Source: Carya illinoinensis (Eukaryota > Streptophyta > Magnoliopsida > Fagales > Juglandaceae). From it: 64,000 bases of DNA. Position numbers and translations under genes: made by a program. Shown here in pieces: positions 55,078-64,000 of the stretch (the stretch's first letter is position 1; every line of letters begins with the position of its first letter). The stretch spans positions 39,716,501-39,780,500 of the forward strand of contig NC_056752.1 of the NCBI RefSeq assembly GCF_018687715.1, in the 5' to 3' direction. The notes below the pieces were generated by a model. The model was not told where the DNA came from. It did not search any database and saw only the letters and a program-made list of their open reading frames with translations.

Positions 55078-56171
55078 ATGGATGCTTCACCAAGCAAGAG
55101 TGGGACTCCACAAGGGAATCTGGATGCCATAATTCCTACACCGAGATCTAGACCCACTTCTACAGTAGCTATTTCTTGTGCAACTAGTCGATTCCCACTC
55201 CTAGTAGACATGGAAGATGAGGATGCATTTAATGAGGAGGAGGTGATGGGTATTGGGGACAATCTGGGTCTACCACCTCCATCTACAAGGCGACCATTAC
55301 CATGAACTACTAAAAAAAGGTTGTGGACATGAGAAAATTTCACAAAAATTCCTGGTGATAGTGAGAGCCCGTAGGCGAGATGCCACCACTATGGGTAACT
55401 TTGTGGATTTCATTCTAAGAAGCAAGACAACATTATATTGATAGCTCAGCGTAATCGTTGCCAACAATATAAGATACACAAGGGATTGGTGGCCACTAAT
55501 CAGACCAAGCTTAGTTACGAAACTTCTACAGCCACTGATGATACACAGGTTAAGAAAATGGTCATCCCTCAATACAGTGAGAAGATGTTGTAGAATATGC
55601 TTGTAGAGATGATAATTACTGATGACATGCCTATTACCACAGTCGACAAAAGAGCTAGGCTTCAAAAGTTTGTCCAGATTATTGAACAACGATTTCATTG
55701 TGATCATCATGGTATACGGTGATACAAGATTATATGTAGAGGCATGCAAAAGAGAAGGCGGAGATGAAGAAGATGTTTATTACCACTTCCCAGATAGTGT
55801 CATTTATGACTGACACATGGACGTACATACATAATATTTTCTACATGTGTATCACAGCACACTACATCGACAATGAATGGAAGTAGAAAAAACGTATTAT
55901 TGGGTTCAAAGAAATTGTTGATCATAAGGGTGCATCCAATGGGGTAGCGATAGCTGATTGTTTAAAGGATTGAGGAATTCAAAAAGTTTTATGTATTACA
56001 GTTGACAATACCAGTACCAATAACACTACAATTGAATGGTTCAAGAAGAATACGACGGTGAAAGATGATCTCATTCATCATCACGAGTTTATTCATGTTC
56101 AATGTTGTGCTTATATCATCACCTCTTGTTATTGAGGGATTAAAAGAGGTTGACAGTTCCATTACCAGAGT
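55078..56171 (+). pseudogene. hAT 1 transposase, N-terminal and central part
   Basis: A first open stretch from ATG 55078 (MDASPSKSGT) to 55305 is Ser/Pro-rich and acidic and could be the original N-terminus. After stops, coding similarity resumes with LQKFVQIIEQRF-like and FMTDTWTYIHN blocks, then the catalytic-core VDNTSTNNTTIE block and a QCCAYI motif shortly before the insertion. In hAT enzymes this region belongs to the RNase-H-like catalytic fold. Every block lies in a different phase, so the frame is broken repeatedly. Confidence 0.65.
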
Positions 56172-56971
56172 CTGCAACATAGGGGTGCTACCCGCCCCCC
56201 ACCCTCGCATGGGCGGGAGTGAGGATTTTTTCCCCATCACCCTCCCCTAGAGTGCAGGTGCAAGGTATCCCGTCTTGGATAACGAGATGCAAGTGGGGAG
56301 GTCAATATGTCCGCCACCACGTCCCCTACTGGGCCTTTGGCCCAAAAACCACTGAAATGGGCCTAAAATGGCCCAGAAGCTGTTTGGGCCCATAAAATTA
56401 GAAGTAAAAAAATGTTAAAAAGCCAAATAAAATAAAAAAAGTTACATGAATAAAAATAATATATCCATGATACAAATTTACTAATTTAGAGCAAATGAAC
56501 TAATAAAGTACTACAGACTACTAGTCTACTACCTAATAAACTAATAATAATAACGAAGCTATTACAAAATTATAAATATAAAAGTGTCCAATGGACATTG
56601 TATCAACATTATAAATCACTGAATACATAATACATACAAATTATTCAAATTTCAATATTATAAAGATGCTAAGAGAGTTGTTTGAGTATAAAGATACTAA
56701 GAGAGTTGTTTGAGTCTTTGACTGTGACATTTGGGGCGGCCTGAGCAAGTAGTCTTTTTATTAACTCGTTGAGATTTAAGGCTTGAGTTGCAGATATTCA
56801 TATTGTACAATAAAAAAATTATATAAATACAACAAAATCAACTAATAGTATAAAAATTACAAATTATACAAACTTATGAGCTATGGCAAATTGGTAATGT
56901 TGGGTCTTTTAACACAAAGTCATACTACAGTGTTGCTACAACAATTAATACTAAAATTAATACCGATGAAA

Positions 56972-59612
56972 TCAAAATGAATATAAATAAATCAAAATAA
57001 TAAAATGAAAACGACAATTACCAGGTGGTCCAGATCCAAACTGATCACCACCCTCTTCCTCATTAGTCATCTTAAAATCTAAAATATTCAAAACATGAAT
57101 ATCATTTCCCATCGTCCAATTCTGTGTGCATATCAATACCTCCACATTTGTAGGAGACAATGAACTACGAAAATGATCCAATATGCACCCTCTGGTACTA
57201 AAGGTTGACTCTAAGACAATGATGCTAATAGGGATGAGAAAAATACAGCAAGCTATCTCAGAAAGAATGGGATATTTCTTTGCTGCCGCCTTCCATCATC
57301 CTAATATATCGAAGTTGATGCAGGGGGATCCGAGATAGATGATGCTGAGCTGTCAGATTGCACCTTGATGGCGCTGATATACCATGAGTTGGCAGATCAG
57401 CGCAAAGGCAAGAATTGATTGTGATATGTTCCTCATTGGGACCGTTTTGAGTGCGTTTCAGTCTTTTGGCCATAACTTTGACTACGGGTGTCGAAATCGC
57501 ACATAAGACCCCAATTCAGAAAGCTATTTTCGGCACACATGCTGTCCACATCGAGCATGGCTCCATGTACCTTTTTTTCGACCTCAAATTCTGCTGTTTT
57601 CCCCTCCGAATTACTAGTTTTAGTTATTTTTTACTATTTATGCTATATTTCACTTGTCAGTTAGGAAGTCATTTTAAATCCGATTTGGGCTGGATTTTTT
57701 GCAGATTGCTTGTTTTATTTTGAATTTCAATTTAGAGTGATTTTCGAGATTTTTCTATTTTTGGCAAAATTCGGATAAACACGATTTTTGGCTATAACAG
57801 TCCGACTTGTGGACTGATTTTCATTTTTTGCTTGATTTGATAATATTTAGTTAAACCCTAGATACTTTTCTCTCTGGTTTTGGGCGATTTTTCTCCCGTG
57901 AATCATCTGTTGGAATTAGCCTGCAGGATAATCGCTATTCTGTTCGGCGTCAGAAGTCATCATCTTGTTGAATAAGATCCCCTGACTAATAGTTGTCTAA
58001 CTCTGACTTCACCTCCATAGATTGATCTTGACAGACTAATGTAGTATTCTATGAGAGGGTCTTAGTTCACGGCAATCTATGCTTCTTTGTTGCCCCAATG
58101 TCTAGAAGAGGCGTTGTGGTATGTGTAGGTGTAGTAGATGCAGTATCACCTTTAATCGCAGTAAACTCATCATACAATTTATCCAGGGCATTGCAGGCCA
58201 TATCACCAATAAGATTAGTCCATGCCTAATTGTGCGCAAGTCCCAAACCATATACCATGCATCAATTTTCATACAGGGATCAAGAATAACAGTCACATAT
58301 AACAAAATATTTAGTCTACTCAAATCTCCCCAATATTTGTCATATTTGACCCTCATGATCAATGACATATCCCTCATCTGTTGATTAAGACCCCTACACA
58401 TGTCATCTAATTCTTCTTTCACCCTACATATTTATTGACAAAACTCATGGGATGTAGGGTACAAAGAATTAGATAACTTCAATGTGACCTCTTAAAGAAG
58501 CCCTAAAAAATCAACAAGAGTAGAAACTACCTCTCAATCATCATCATTAGGATTTCCTAATCCCTCGTGCTCATCCAAATATTTGACATATTGAATGTCT
58601 TCATCACCTAATAATTGAAAGGCTGCCTTATATTCTTGAGCCACCTCCAACATTAAGAAGATTGAGTTCCATCTGGTAGAAACATCAGTACAAAGACCAT
58701 TTTTTGATGTTATGCCTGTAGTTTTTGCAGCAACCTTGAATTTCTCCAATCTACAAGGAAAAGATCTCACAAATTTCACAGCCATTCTAACTCATGCAAC
58801 CGAGTCATTAACATCTTTCAATCCTTCAATCACAATTAAATTCAAAATATGTGCAGCACATCTAACATGCAAACATTCGCCACACCCAAGACAGTCTTAT
58901 TTGCCTATCTAAGATAAGTTTTCAGATATCCCAAAATGACATCATTAGACAAGACATTATCAACTTAAACTGTCAAAACTCATGCCAACCCCACTTCTTT
59001 ATTGCGGCCTCCAAGGCCTTCCCAATCGTCTCACCCTTGTTATCGGTTATTTGACAAAACTTAATAATCTTTTTGTGAGGAATTCAATCAAAATCAACAA
59101 AATGCATAGTCAAAGACATGTAATTCATATTTTGGACGAAAGTCTAAGTATCGGTAGTGAGGCAAACTACCAAACATGCCAATTGGCCCCTCAAAACATC
59201 TTTATATTTTCTGTACATTTTTTTAATCTCCTTTACCACAGTGTGGCGAGAAGGAAGCATAAATCTAGGTTTCAATTTTTGGACAAGTTCTTGGAACCCT
59301 CTCCCTTCCACAAACTGAAAAGGCAGTTCGTCTATGATAACCATACGAGCTAGCTTCCTTCTACACATCGGGATTATACTTTGCAAACCCCTTCAACGTT
59401 GGACCCCCACTATTCTCATCCGCCATTTTTTGTAATCCAATATCTAGTCTAGATTGACTCTTCTCCTGTAAGGATCTTAATATTGGTCTCTTCTTGCATT
59501 GTTCCTCTAAATGGACCTTTAACTGGGATGTACCATATTTCCTATAATGATATCCATATATTTTTCCACAGTGATTACATTTTGCTTGGGGCTTGTTGGG
59601 TTCACCACCCAT
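56972..59612 (-). pseudogene. hAT 2 transposase
   Basis: It starts at 59612 (MGGEPNKPQAKC) with a BED-type zinc finger (KCNHCGKIYG ... HLEEQC, about residues 10-40). Then come FQFVEGRGFQELV (about 59330), TRWNSIFLMLEVAQEYKAAF (about 58665), and after the insert the C-terminal WWKAAAKKYPILSEIA and RSSLSPTNVEVLICTQNW (57270-57120), the hAT dimerisation region. BED fingers bind the element ends and the rest is the cut-and-paste transposase. Frameshifts, stops and an insert at about 57310-58080 inactivate it. Confidence 0.78.
57310..58080. repeat. unassigned insert in hAT 2
   Basis: Transposase coding similarity stops near 58085 (ahead of CACACCTACACATACC on the minus strand) and resumes near 57300. 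The intervening 770 bp (including CCATAACTTTGACTACGGGT near 57461) encodes nothing recognised. The text resembles non-coding parts of gypsy retrotransposons. No target duplication was found. Confidence 0.4.
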
Positions 59613-60119
59613 TAGTTTGGTAAAGTGAGACCAAATTATGGAAACAAGTTTCTTGCCCTGTGTGGGCTTGGGGGAAGAGCAAGGTGTACTCCCTGTAGGG
59701 GTTGGAGTAGGTTAGGTTATAGGGTAGGGGTACTAGTAGGGGTAGGAGAGCTATCACTGAAATCTCTTTGAGAAAATATTCCTAATTTTCCAACACAACT
59801 AAAAAATCAAGCAACACAAGACATAAAAAAATCATAATAATACACCACAAATGAAAAAACAAGGCAAAGTGCGAAGCCAACATAAGACATAATTAAAAAC
59901 AAAAACAAAAAACCGTAATAATTCACCAAACAATTAAAAAAAATATTTTCTAGTTCTAAGAGTTTTAAAAGAAACATTCAAAACCATTCTCTTTCTAAAA
60001 AAAAAAAAAAGAATCAAAGATTAAAAGAAACAAATTTTTTTCTAAATGTATTAAAAGAATGAAAAATTAGGTCATCAAAGATTTAAAACCATTTTCTTTC
60101 TAAAAATAGAATCAAAGAA

Positions 60120-60345
60120 CTCTAATGATTTAGGGGTTTCAATTGAAACATAAATTGAAATTTCAAGAGGAAACCCCTGAATTGAAACTTGAAGGGTTTC
60201 AATTTAAACTCTAAAATAAATTGATTTAGGGGTTTCAGATTGATTCCCTAAATTGATTTAGGGGTTTCGATTCAATTTTGGGTTTTAGATTGGAACCCAA
60301 AACCCTAAATCGGGTTTCAGATTTGGACCCTAAACCAATTTACAA
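60120..60345. repeat. degenerate GGGGTTTCA/CCCTAAA-rich repeat block
   Basis: GATTTAGGGGTTTCAATTGA, AGGGTTTCAATTTAAAC, ATTGATTTAGGGGTTTCAGA and similar units recur roughly every 30-45 bp, in a non-coding part of hAT 2. It is plausibly part of the subterminal region of the element; not telomeric, because units are long and irregular. Confidence 0.6.
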
Positions 60346-60610
60346 TTCCAAATCCAAAAAGCTACAAACTAGAAAAAAGAAATTCAAACAATCAGATGAC
60401 AATCCACAATCAACGAACAGTCTAGGTTCAAACACATGTACAATCACAATCCACAGCACACAAATTCACAATCATTCTCATCCTCTATCTCCAATTCAAC
60501 ACATCCTTCCTCCAATCTCCAATCCAAAACTCAAAAAAAAAAATGGAGAAATTGAGCAATGAAGTCTTTCCTTTGGCGTAGCAGATGCAGTACCACACGA
60601 CGGAGACATC

Positions 60611-60616
<6 letters not shown>

Positions 60617-60660
<44 letters not shown>
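60617..60660. repeat. GA microsatellite in hAT 2
   Basis: A near-perfect (GA)n run about 42 bp long. It generates spurious Arg/Glu and Leu/Ser frames on the two strands. Confidence 0.9.
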
Positions 60661-60663
<3 letters not shown>

Positions 60664-61010
60664 ATAGAGAGAGCAAGAGACAAAGACAGAGAGAGCACAA
60701 GGGAGTCTGAGAGACAAAGAAAGTTCAAGAAGGCTAGAGAGGTCTCTCAAGCTGCGCGCCGGGGGGGGACTTAACAGGTAATGAAAAGGTGCCCTTTTTT
60801 CATGTACAAAATGACATAGTTTCACTTATGGAGGGTTTATATATATATAATATTATATAATATAGCATGTGGGGCGGGGAAAATACTGAGCGGGGCTTAG
60901 CCCTTTCCTTCCCCCACCTCTACTGGAGGACTCTGGCGAGGCCCCCTATCCTCCGTATAAGCAGAACGGAACCCCCACCCCACATGGGCGGAGGCGGGGC
61001 AAATGAGGTG

Positions 61011-62281
61011 CACTACAAAAAAAGACAAAATTTTCAGCGTTGGTTATGCACCAGCAACTGTCCAAAAAAATGCCGCTAATTAATTCGCGGCGTTTTTCTT
61101 CCAACGTAACCGTTCACCGGTACTAGGTGGTCGCTATTTCCATGTTCTGGCATTTGAGCAAACACCGATTTATGCATTAGTTTTACTACTCTTTTTGGAA
61201 GTTGTGAGTCTTAGTATGATGTTTAACATATTTTGTCATAAAGTTCACAAGCACCATATTCTTTTTTTAAAAAGCATAAATATGAGATCCATATTAAAAG
61301 ATTAAATTTTTAATAATAGATTCTATTTTTTTCAAAAGGAATATTGTACAACACTTGTACAATTTTTAAAAGAAATGCACAATACTTACTTTACTCTATT
61401 GTACATTACTTATTAAATATTGAAGGAAAGAAATAGAACGGCATCGCATTAAGATCTTGACACGCATACTCTCTTCTATAGTTCTATTGAACCTCCCTCC
61501 CTCTATAACTGGAATGCGATATATGGCATTTATTGGTAGGGCATCTCAGAAATTCAACTAAGATTTTGGGGGTATTTTCGTATCATTTAAATAAGTTTTT
61601 TATTTTTATTTTATTTATTTTACTACCAATAAATTTATAATAGTCTTCACTGTTGACGCTATATATTATTACCGATGTAACAATATATACATTGGTGCAT
61701 TTATAAATTACCAACGTTTCATTGATCAATTTTCGACATTTTCTAAATGCCGCCATGCTATATAATTATTTCTGGCGTACAATATAATCGTTGAAAACTA
61801 CTTATTTGTAGGCATAAAATTAATCTATCCCGGCATTTATTTAAATGATATAAATGCCAAAAAATTCAATACTTTACCAACGTAAAATTGATCAATTGTC
61901 GGCGTTTTGTGAAATGCCACTAACGCTATATATTATCACTAGGGTAATATTATAAACGCCGGCAACCACGATTAATATAACGGCGTAAAATTAATAAATT
62001 ATTGACGTTTTTTTAAATGCTACTAAAAATATATATTATTACCGGCGTAACAATATAAATGCTGGGAAACTACTAATTTTCCGGTGCATAATTGCTATAT
62101 TGGCGGCATTGTTATAAACGCCGCCAGAGCTATATATTATTACCGGTGTAACATTTTAAACGTCAGGAATCTCAATACTTTACCAACGAAAACATTAAGT
62201 GCCAGCAAAAATATATATCTATTGGCGCATAAACAAACGCCTAGCATATAAACACTGTCAATTTTATGTTTTTTTGTAGTA
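61011..62281. mobile_element. non-autonomous CACTA-like element inside hAT 2
   Basis: The left end CACTACAAAAAAAG (61011) and right end TTTTTTTGTAGT (62269-62280) are inverted complements, with the last base of the right end apparently mutated. The 1.27-kb interior has no ORF but is studded with short GCCGGC/CGGCGTAAC-like and AACGCC-type repeats (61750-62200), the subterminal pattern of CACTA miniature elements. A 3-bp target duplication is not clear. Confidence 0.6.
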
Positions 62282-62328
62282 ACGGCACAACAAGGTGCAA
62301 GGCCCCACTACCCACCCCTACTGCAACA

Positions 62329-63470
62329 TTGTCAATATGTGAGGGCTTCCCCCCTAAGACTTTCCAAATATAGGGCAATAGCATAATAGCTTCAGATTCC
62401 ATGTTCTAATATGTTGTGCTTGAATGTTTCGACTCGATGGAATTCTACATACATGATATTAGATGTGGCACAGAAGTACCAAAGAGCATTTGAGTGGATG
62501 GAGGTTGAGGATGGGGCCTTAGGTATGCTTAGCTGGAGCCAGCAGGACAGGGGCTCGATGCTCCGAATGCACATGATTGGACTAGTGTAGGGTACTTTGT
62601 TCAGTTTTTGAAAATATTTTATGACATAACTATGTGGATATCTGGATCCAAATATACGACTATGAACTTGTACTTTAGCGAGCTCTCGAGGCTTCACTTC
62701 CATTTGAAATGAGGTTGTGATGACAATAGAGGATTGTTATCTGCTATGACTATGAGGATGCAGACCAAATATGATAAATATTGGGGTATATTGAGAAGAT
62801 AAATAAATTACTCTTTGTAGCTATGATCCTTAAGCCCCGATATAAGTTGGCTGTTATAGAATGTTGGATAAATTTTGTCCTTGGGGCAGTGAGGACTACA
62901 CAGTTTATTAAAGCGCTAAAGAGTGATATTGACGACTTATACAAACATTACAGCAATAGTGGTCAGCCTTTATCTAAATCTGGTACCTTCTCAGATGTGA
63001 GGCCAACGTGGTCGACATCTCCCTTAAATGATGATTTGCCTCCAAGTCATCTTATTATGTAGCAGTATTATGAACTCATTGCAACAAGAAATATTATGCA
63101 GTGTACTTCTGAGATTAAATAGTATTTTATGGAAGCTGTCAAGACACCTAGTGTTGTATTTTAGTTATTAACTTGGTGGAAGGCTAATTCTACCAAGTAT
63201 CCAATTCTTTCTAGTATCATCCAAAATGTGCTAGCCATTCCTATCACTATAGTTGCATCCAAGTTAGCATTTAGCATTGAAAGTCGAGTGTTGGATGCTT
63301 ATCGAAGTTCATTGTCATCGTCAACTATGGAGGCCCTCATTTGCATACAAAATTGGATAAGTGATATGCCCATTGGACTAGATACCACAGGCGTTGATAT
63401 TGATAGCTATAGGCTTGAATCGGGTAATCTTATTTTACTTGTTTTCTTATTATTTATTTCTTTTTAATGT
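62329..63470 (+). pseudogene. hAT 1 transposase, C-terminal part
   Basis: Immediately right of hAT 2 the element 1 reading resumes. Recognised blocks are VSTRWNSTYMILDVAQKYQ (about 62427-62490, phase changes before and after), PRYKLAVIECW (about 62836), IPITIVASKLAFSIESRVL (about 63237) and SSLSSSTMEALICIQNW, the last being the C-terminal dimerisation region. Frames are broken by several stops. The gene ends near 63470; a TAA is in phase with the last block. Confidence 0.65.
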
Positions 63471-63600
63471 TTCATTTATTGAACTTCTACATTTTTTGAT
63501 TTCAAAGATCTAATTGTGAACCCTAGCATAATTGTTGATGACTAATAGTCTGAGATAGACGCCCCTTGGGAGTTGGGATGTAGTTGATGGAGTATGGATA

Positions 63601-64000
63601 ACCCCTTTTAACCTTTATTGGTGAGAAATGAGAATCAAATTCTACTTTTAGTGTATTCAATTTTCTATTATCATTTTTTTTCCTTTTATTGATTGTCAGT
63701 TTCTATCTTAATTTCAGGTATCACCATTGACACTGATTCTTGCTGCAGATGATGTTTTTACTTTAAAGTGTTTATAACTTTATTTAGTTATCTGTAGGAG
63801 TTTTAGTCAATGCTCAGTGTTGTAAAAAATAAATAGTTATAACTTATGGGCCTACTGCCTATGGCTACATGTTATTTATTATTTTTTTAAATTTTTTTTG
63901 TTCAAAATTCAAAATTGGCCCAATTGGGCCCACTAAATAATCGAAGCTCGAAACTCCGACTCCGCTTGGAGTTGAAGTAAAAAAAAAAAATTTTGGCTCC
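63601..64000. other. 3' flank of hAT 1, unassigned
   Basis: AT-rich sequence without ORF, ending in GGCCCAATTGGGCCC (63917-63931), a perfect 15-bp palindrome-like motif, and CTCCGACTCCGC...GGAGTTG near the window edge. It may belong to the terminal region of hAT 1, whose end lies outside the window. Confidence 0.4.

Larger units (their letters stand above)
56180..62320 (-). mobile_element. hAT DNA transposon 2, TSD CTGCAACA
   Basis: The termini are TAGGGGTG at 56180 and CACCCCTA at 62320, perfect 8-bp inverted ends inside longer GC-rich similar termini. They are flanked by the 8-bp duplication CTGCAACA (56172-56179 and 62321-62328), as expected for hAT. The transposase is on the minus strand: BED finger near 59570, then core, then the dimerisation region near 57000-57300. 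It carries a (GA)n run, a CACTA-like element (61011-62281) and an unassigned insert (57310-58080). It landed in a conserved part of another hAT transposase. Confidence 0.85.
55078..63600 (+). mobile_element. hAT DNA transposon 1, interrupted by hAT 2
   Basis: Plus-strand hAT transposase pieces lie at 55078-56171 and 62329-63470 and rejoin in frame when the nested element is removed (RVCNI|VNM). Recognisable blocks are SFMTDTWTYIHNI (about 55799), VDNTSTNNTTIEW (about 56000), VSTRWNS (about 62427) and the dimerisation region AYRSSLSSSTMEALICIQNW (about 63297-63356). Numerous stops and frameshifts make it a pseudogene. The outer ends are not certain; matching GC-rich motifs at about 52743 and 63955 suggest it may extend further. 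Confidence 0.75.

Noticed and set aside
60485..60825. Leu/Ser and Arg/Glu frames of 65-109 codons over the GA run
   Set aside because: All are generated by the (GA)n microsatellite read in different phases and strands.

Overview
This 64 kb window is nuclear DNA of a flowering plant, most likely a core eudicot. The evidence is plant-type Ty3/gypsy chromovirus (Tekay/Del-like), CACTA (En/Spm), hAT and DUF4283-type LINE elements, an integrated plant pararetrovirus of the family Caulimoviridae, and T-rich GT-AG introns. I could not fix the genus. I found no convincing host gene, tRNA, rRNA or CRISPR. Essentially everything recognisable is a nest of mobile elements at different stages of decay.

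Layout, left to right. (1) 1-4892: 3' part of chromovirus copy A (end of gag, a candidate intron, pol, and a 3' LTR remnant missing its first half). (2) 4893-6755: fragment of an endogenous pararetrovirus (EPRV-1, minus strand) carrying a movement-protein gene. (3) 6756-8622: truncated inverted LTR of the chromovirus family. (4) 8623-8946: TA-rich imperfect hairpin. (5) 8847-25970: EPRV-2, a complete pararetroviral genome circle (about 7.6 kb without its insert) opened in its leader with a 58-bp terminal overlap. It is split by near-intact chromovirus copy B at 15257-24726, which has two 2.16-kb LTRs, TSD GTATA, PBS and PPT. (6) 25997-26756: TA-rich DNA. (7) 26757-45892: old CACTA element with a TNP2-type and a Transposase_24-type gene. 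It is interrupted by a solo LTR (27294-29469), a LINE (30253-36068, 15-bp TSD) and a second, unrelated solo LTR (40103-42760). (8) 46495-48235: decayed LINE RT/RNase H fragment. (9) 48334-51742: inverted chromovirus solo LTR, itself containing another family's solo LTR (50106-51416). (10) 51748-54960: CT-rich and unassigned DNA. (11) About 55078 to about 63600: hAT element 1, split by hAT element 2 (56180-62320). Element 2 holds a CACTA-like non-autonomous element (61011-62281) and an unassigned insert (about 57310-58080).

The most interesting signal is in the chromovirus. In both copies the gag and pol reading frames are separated by a T-rich GT-AG segment of 99 or 98 nt. Its removal joins gag to the protease in frame in both copies, although the two lengths differ modulo 3. 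This looks like a spliceosomal intron that could set the Gag to Gag-Pol ratio. The pararetroviral locus is the second highlight: a full circle opened in its leader, TA-rich flanks, inverted filler pieces at both ends, a 35S-like promoter with paired TGACG motifs, and a second partial copy that preserves the empty site of the copy B insertion.

The nesting gives a relative order: CACTA and hAT-1 first; LINE, hAT-2 and the solo LTRs into them; the pararetrovirus; and chromovirus copy B as one of the youngest events, with roughly 1% LTR divergence counted by eye. Nearly every coding region carries nonsense codons, frameshifts or deletions. The main exception is copy B pol, which is open throughout.
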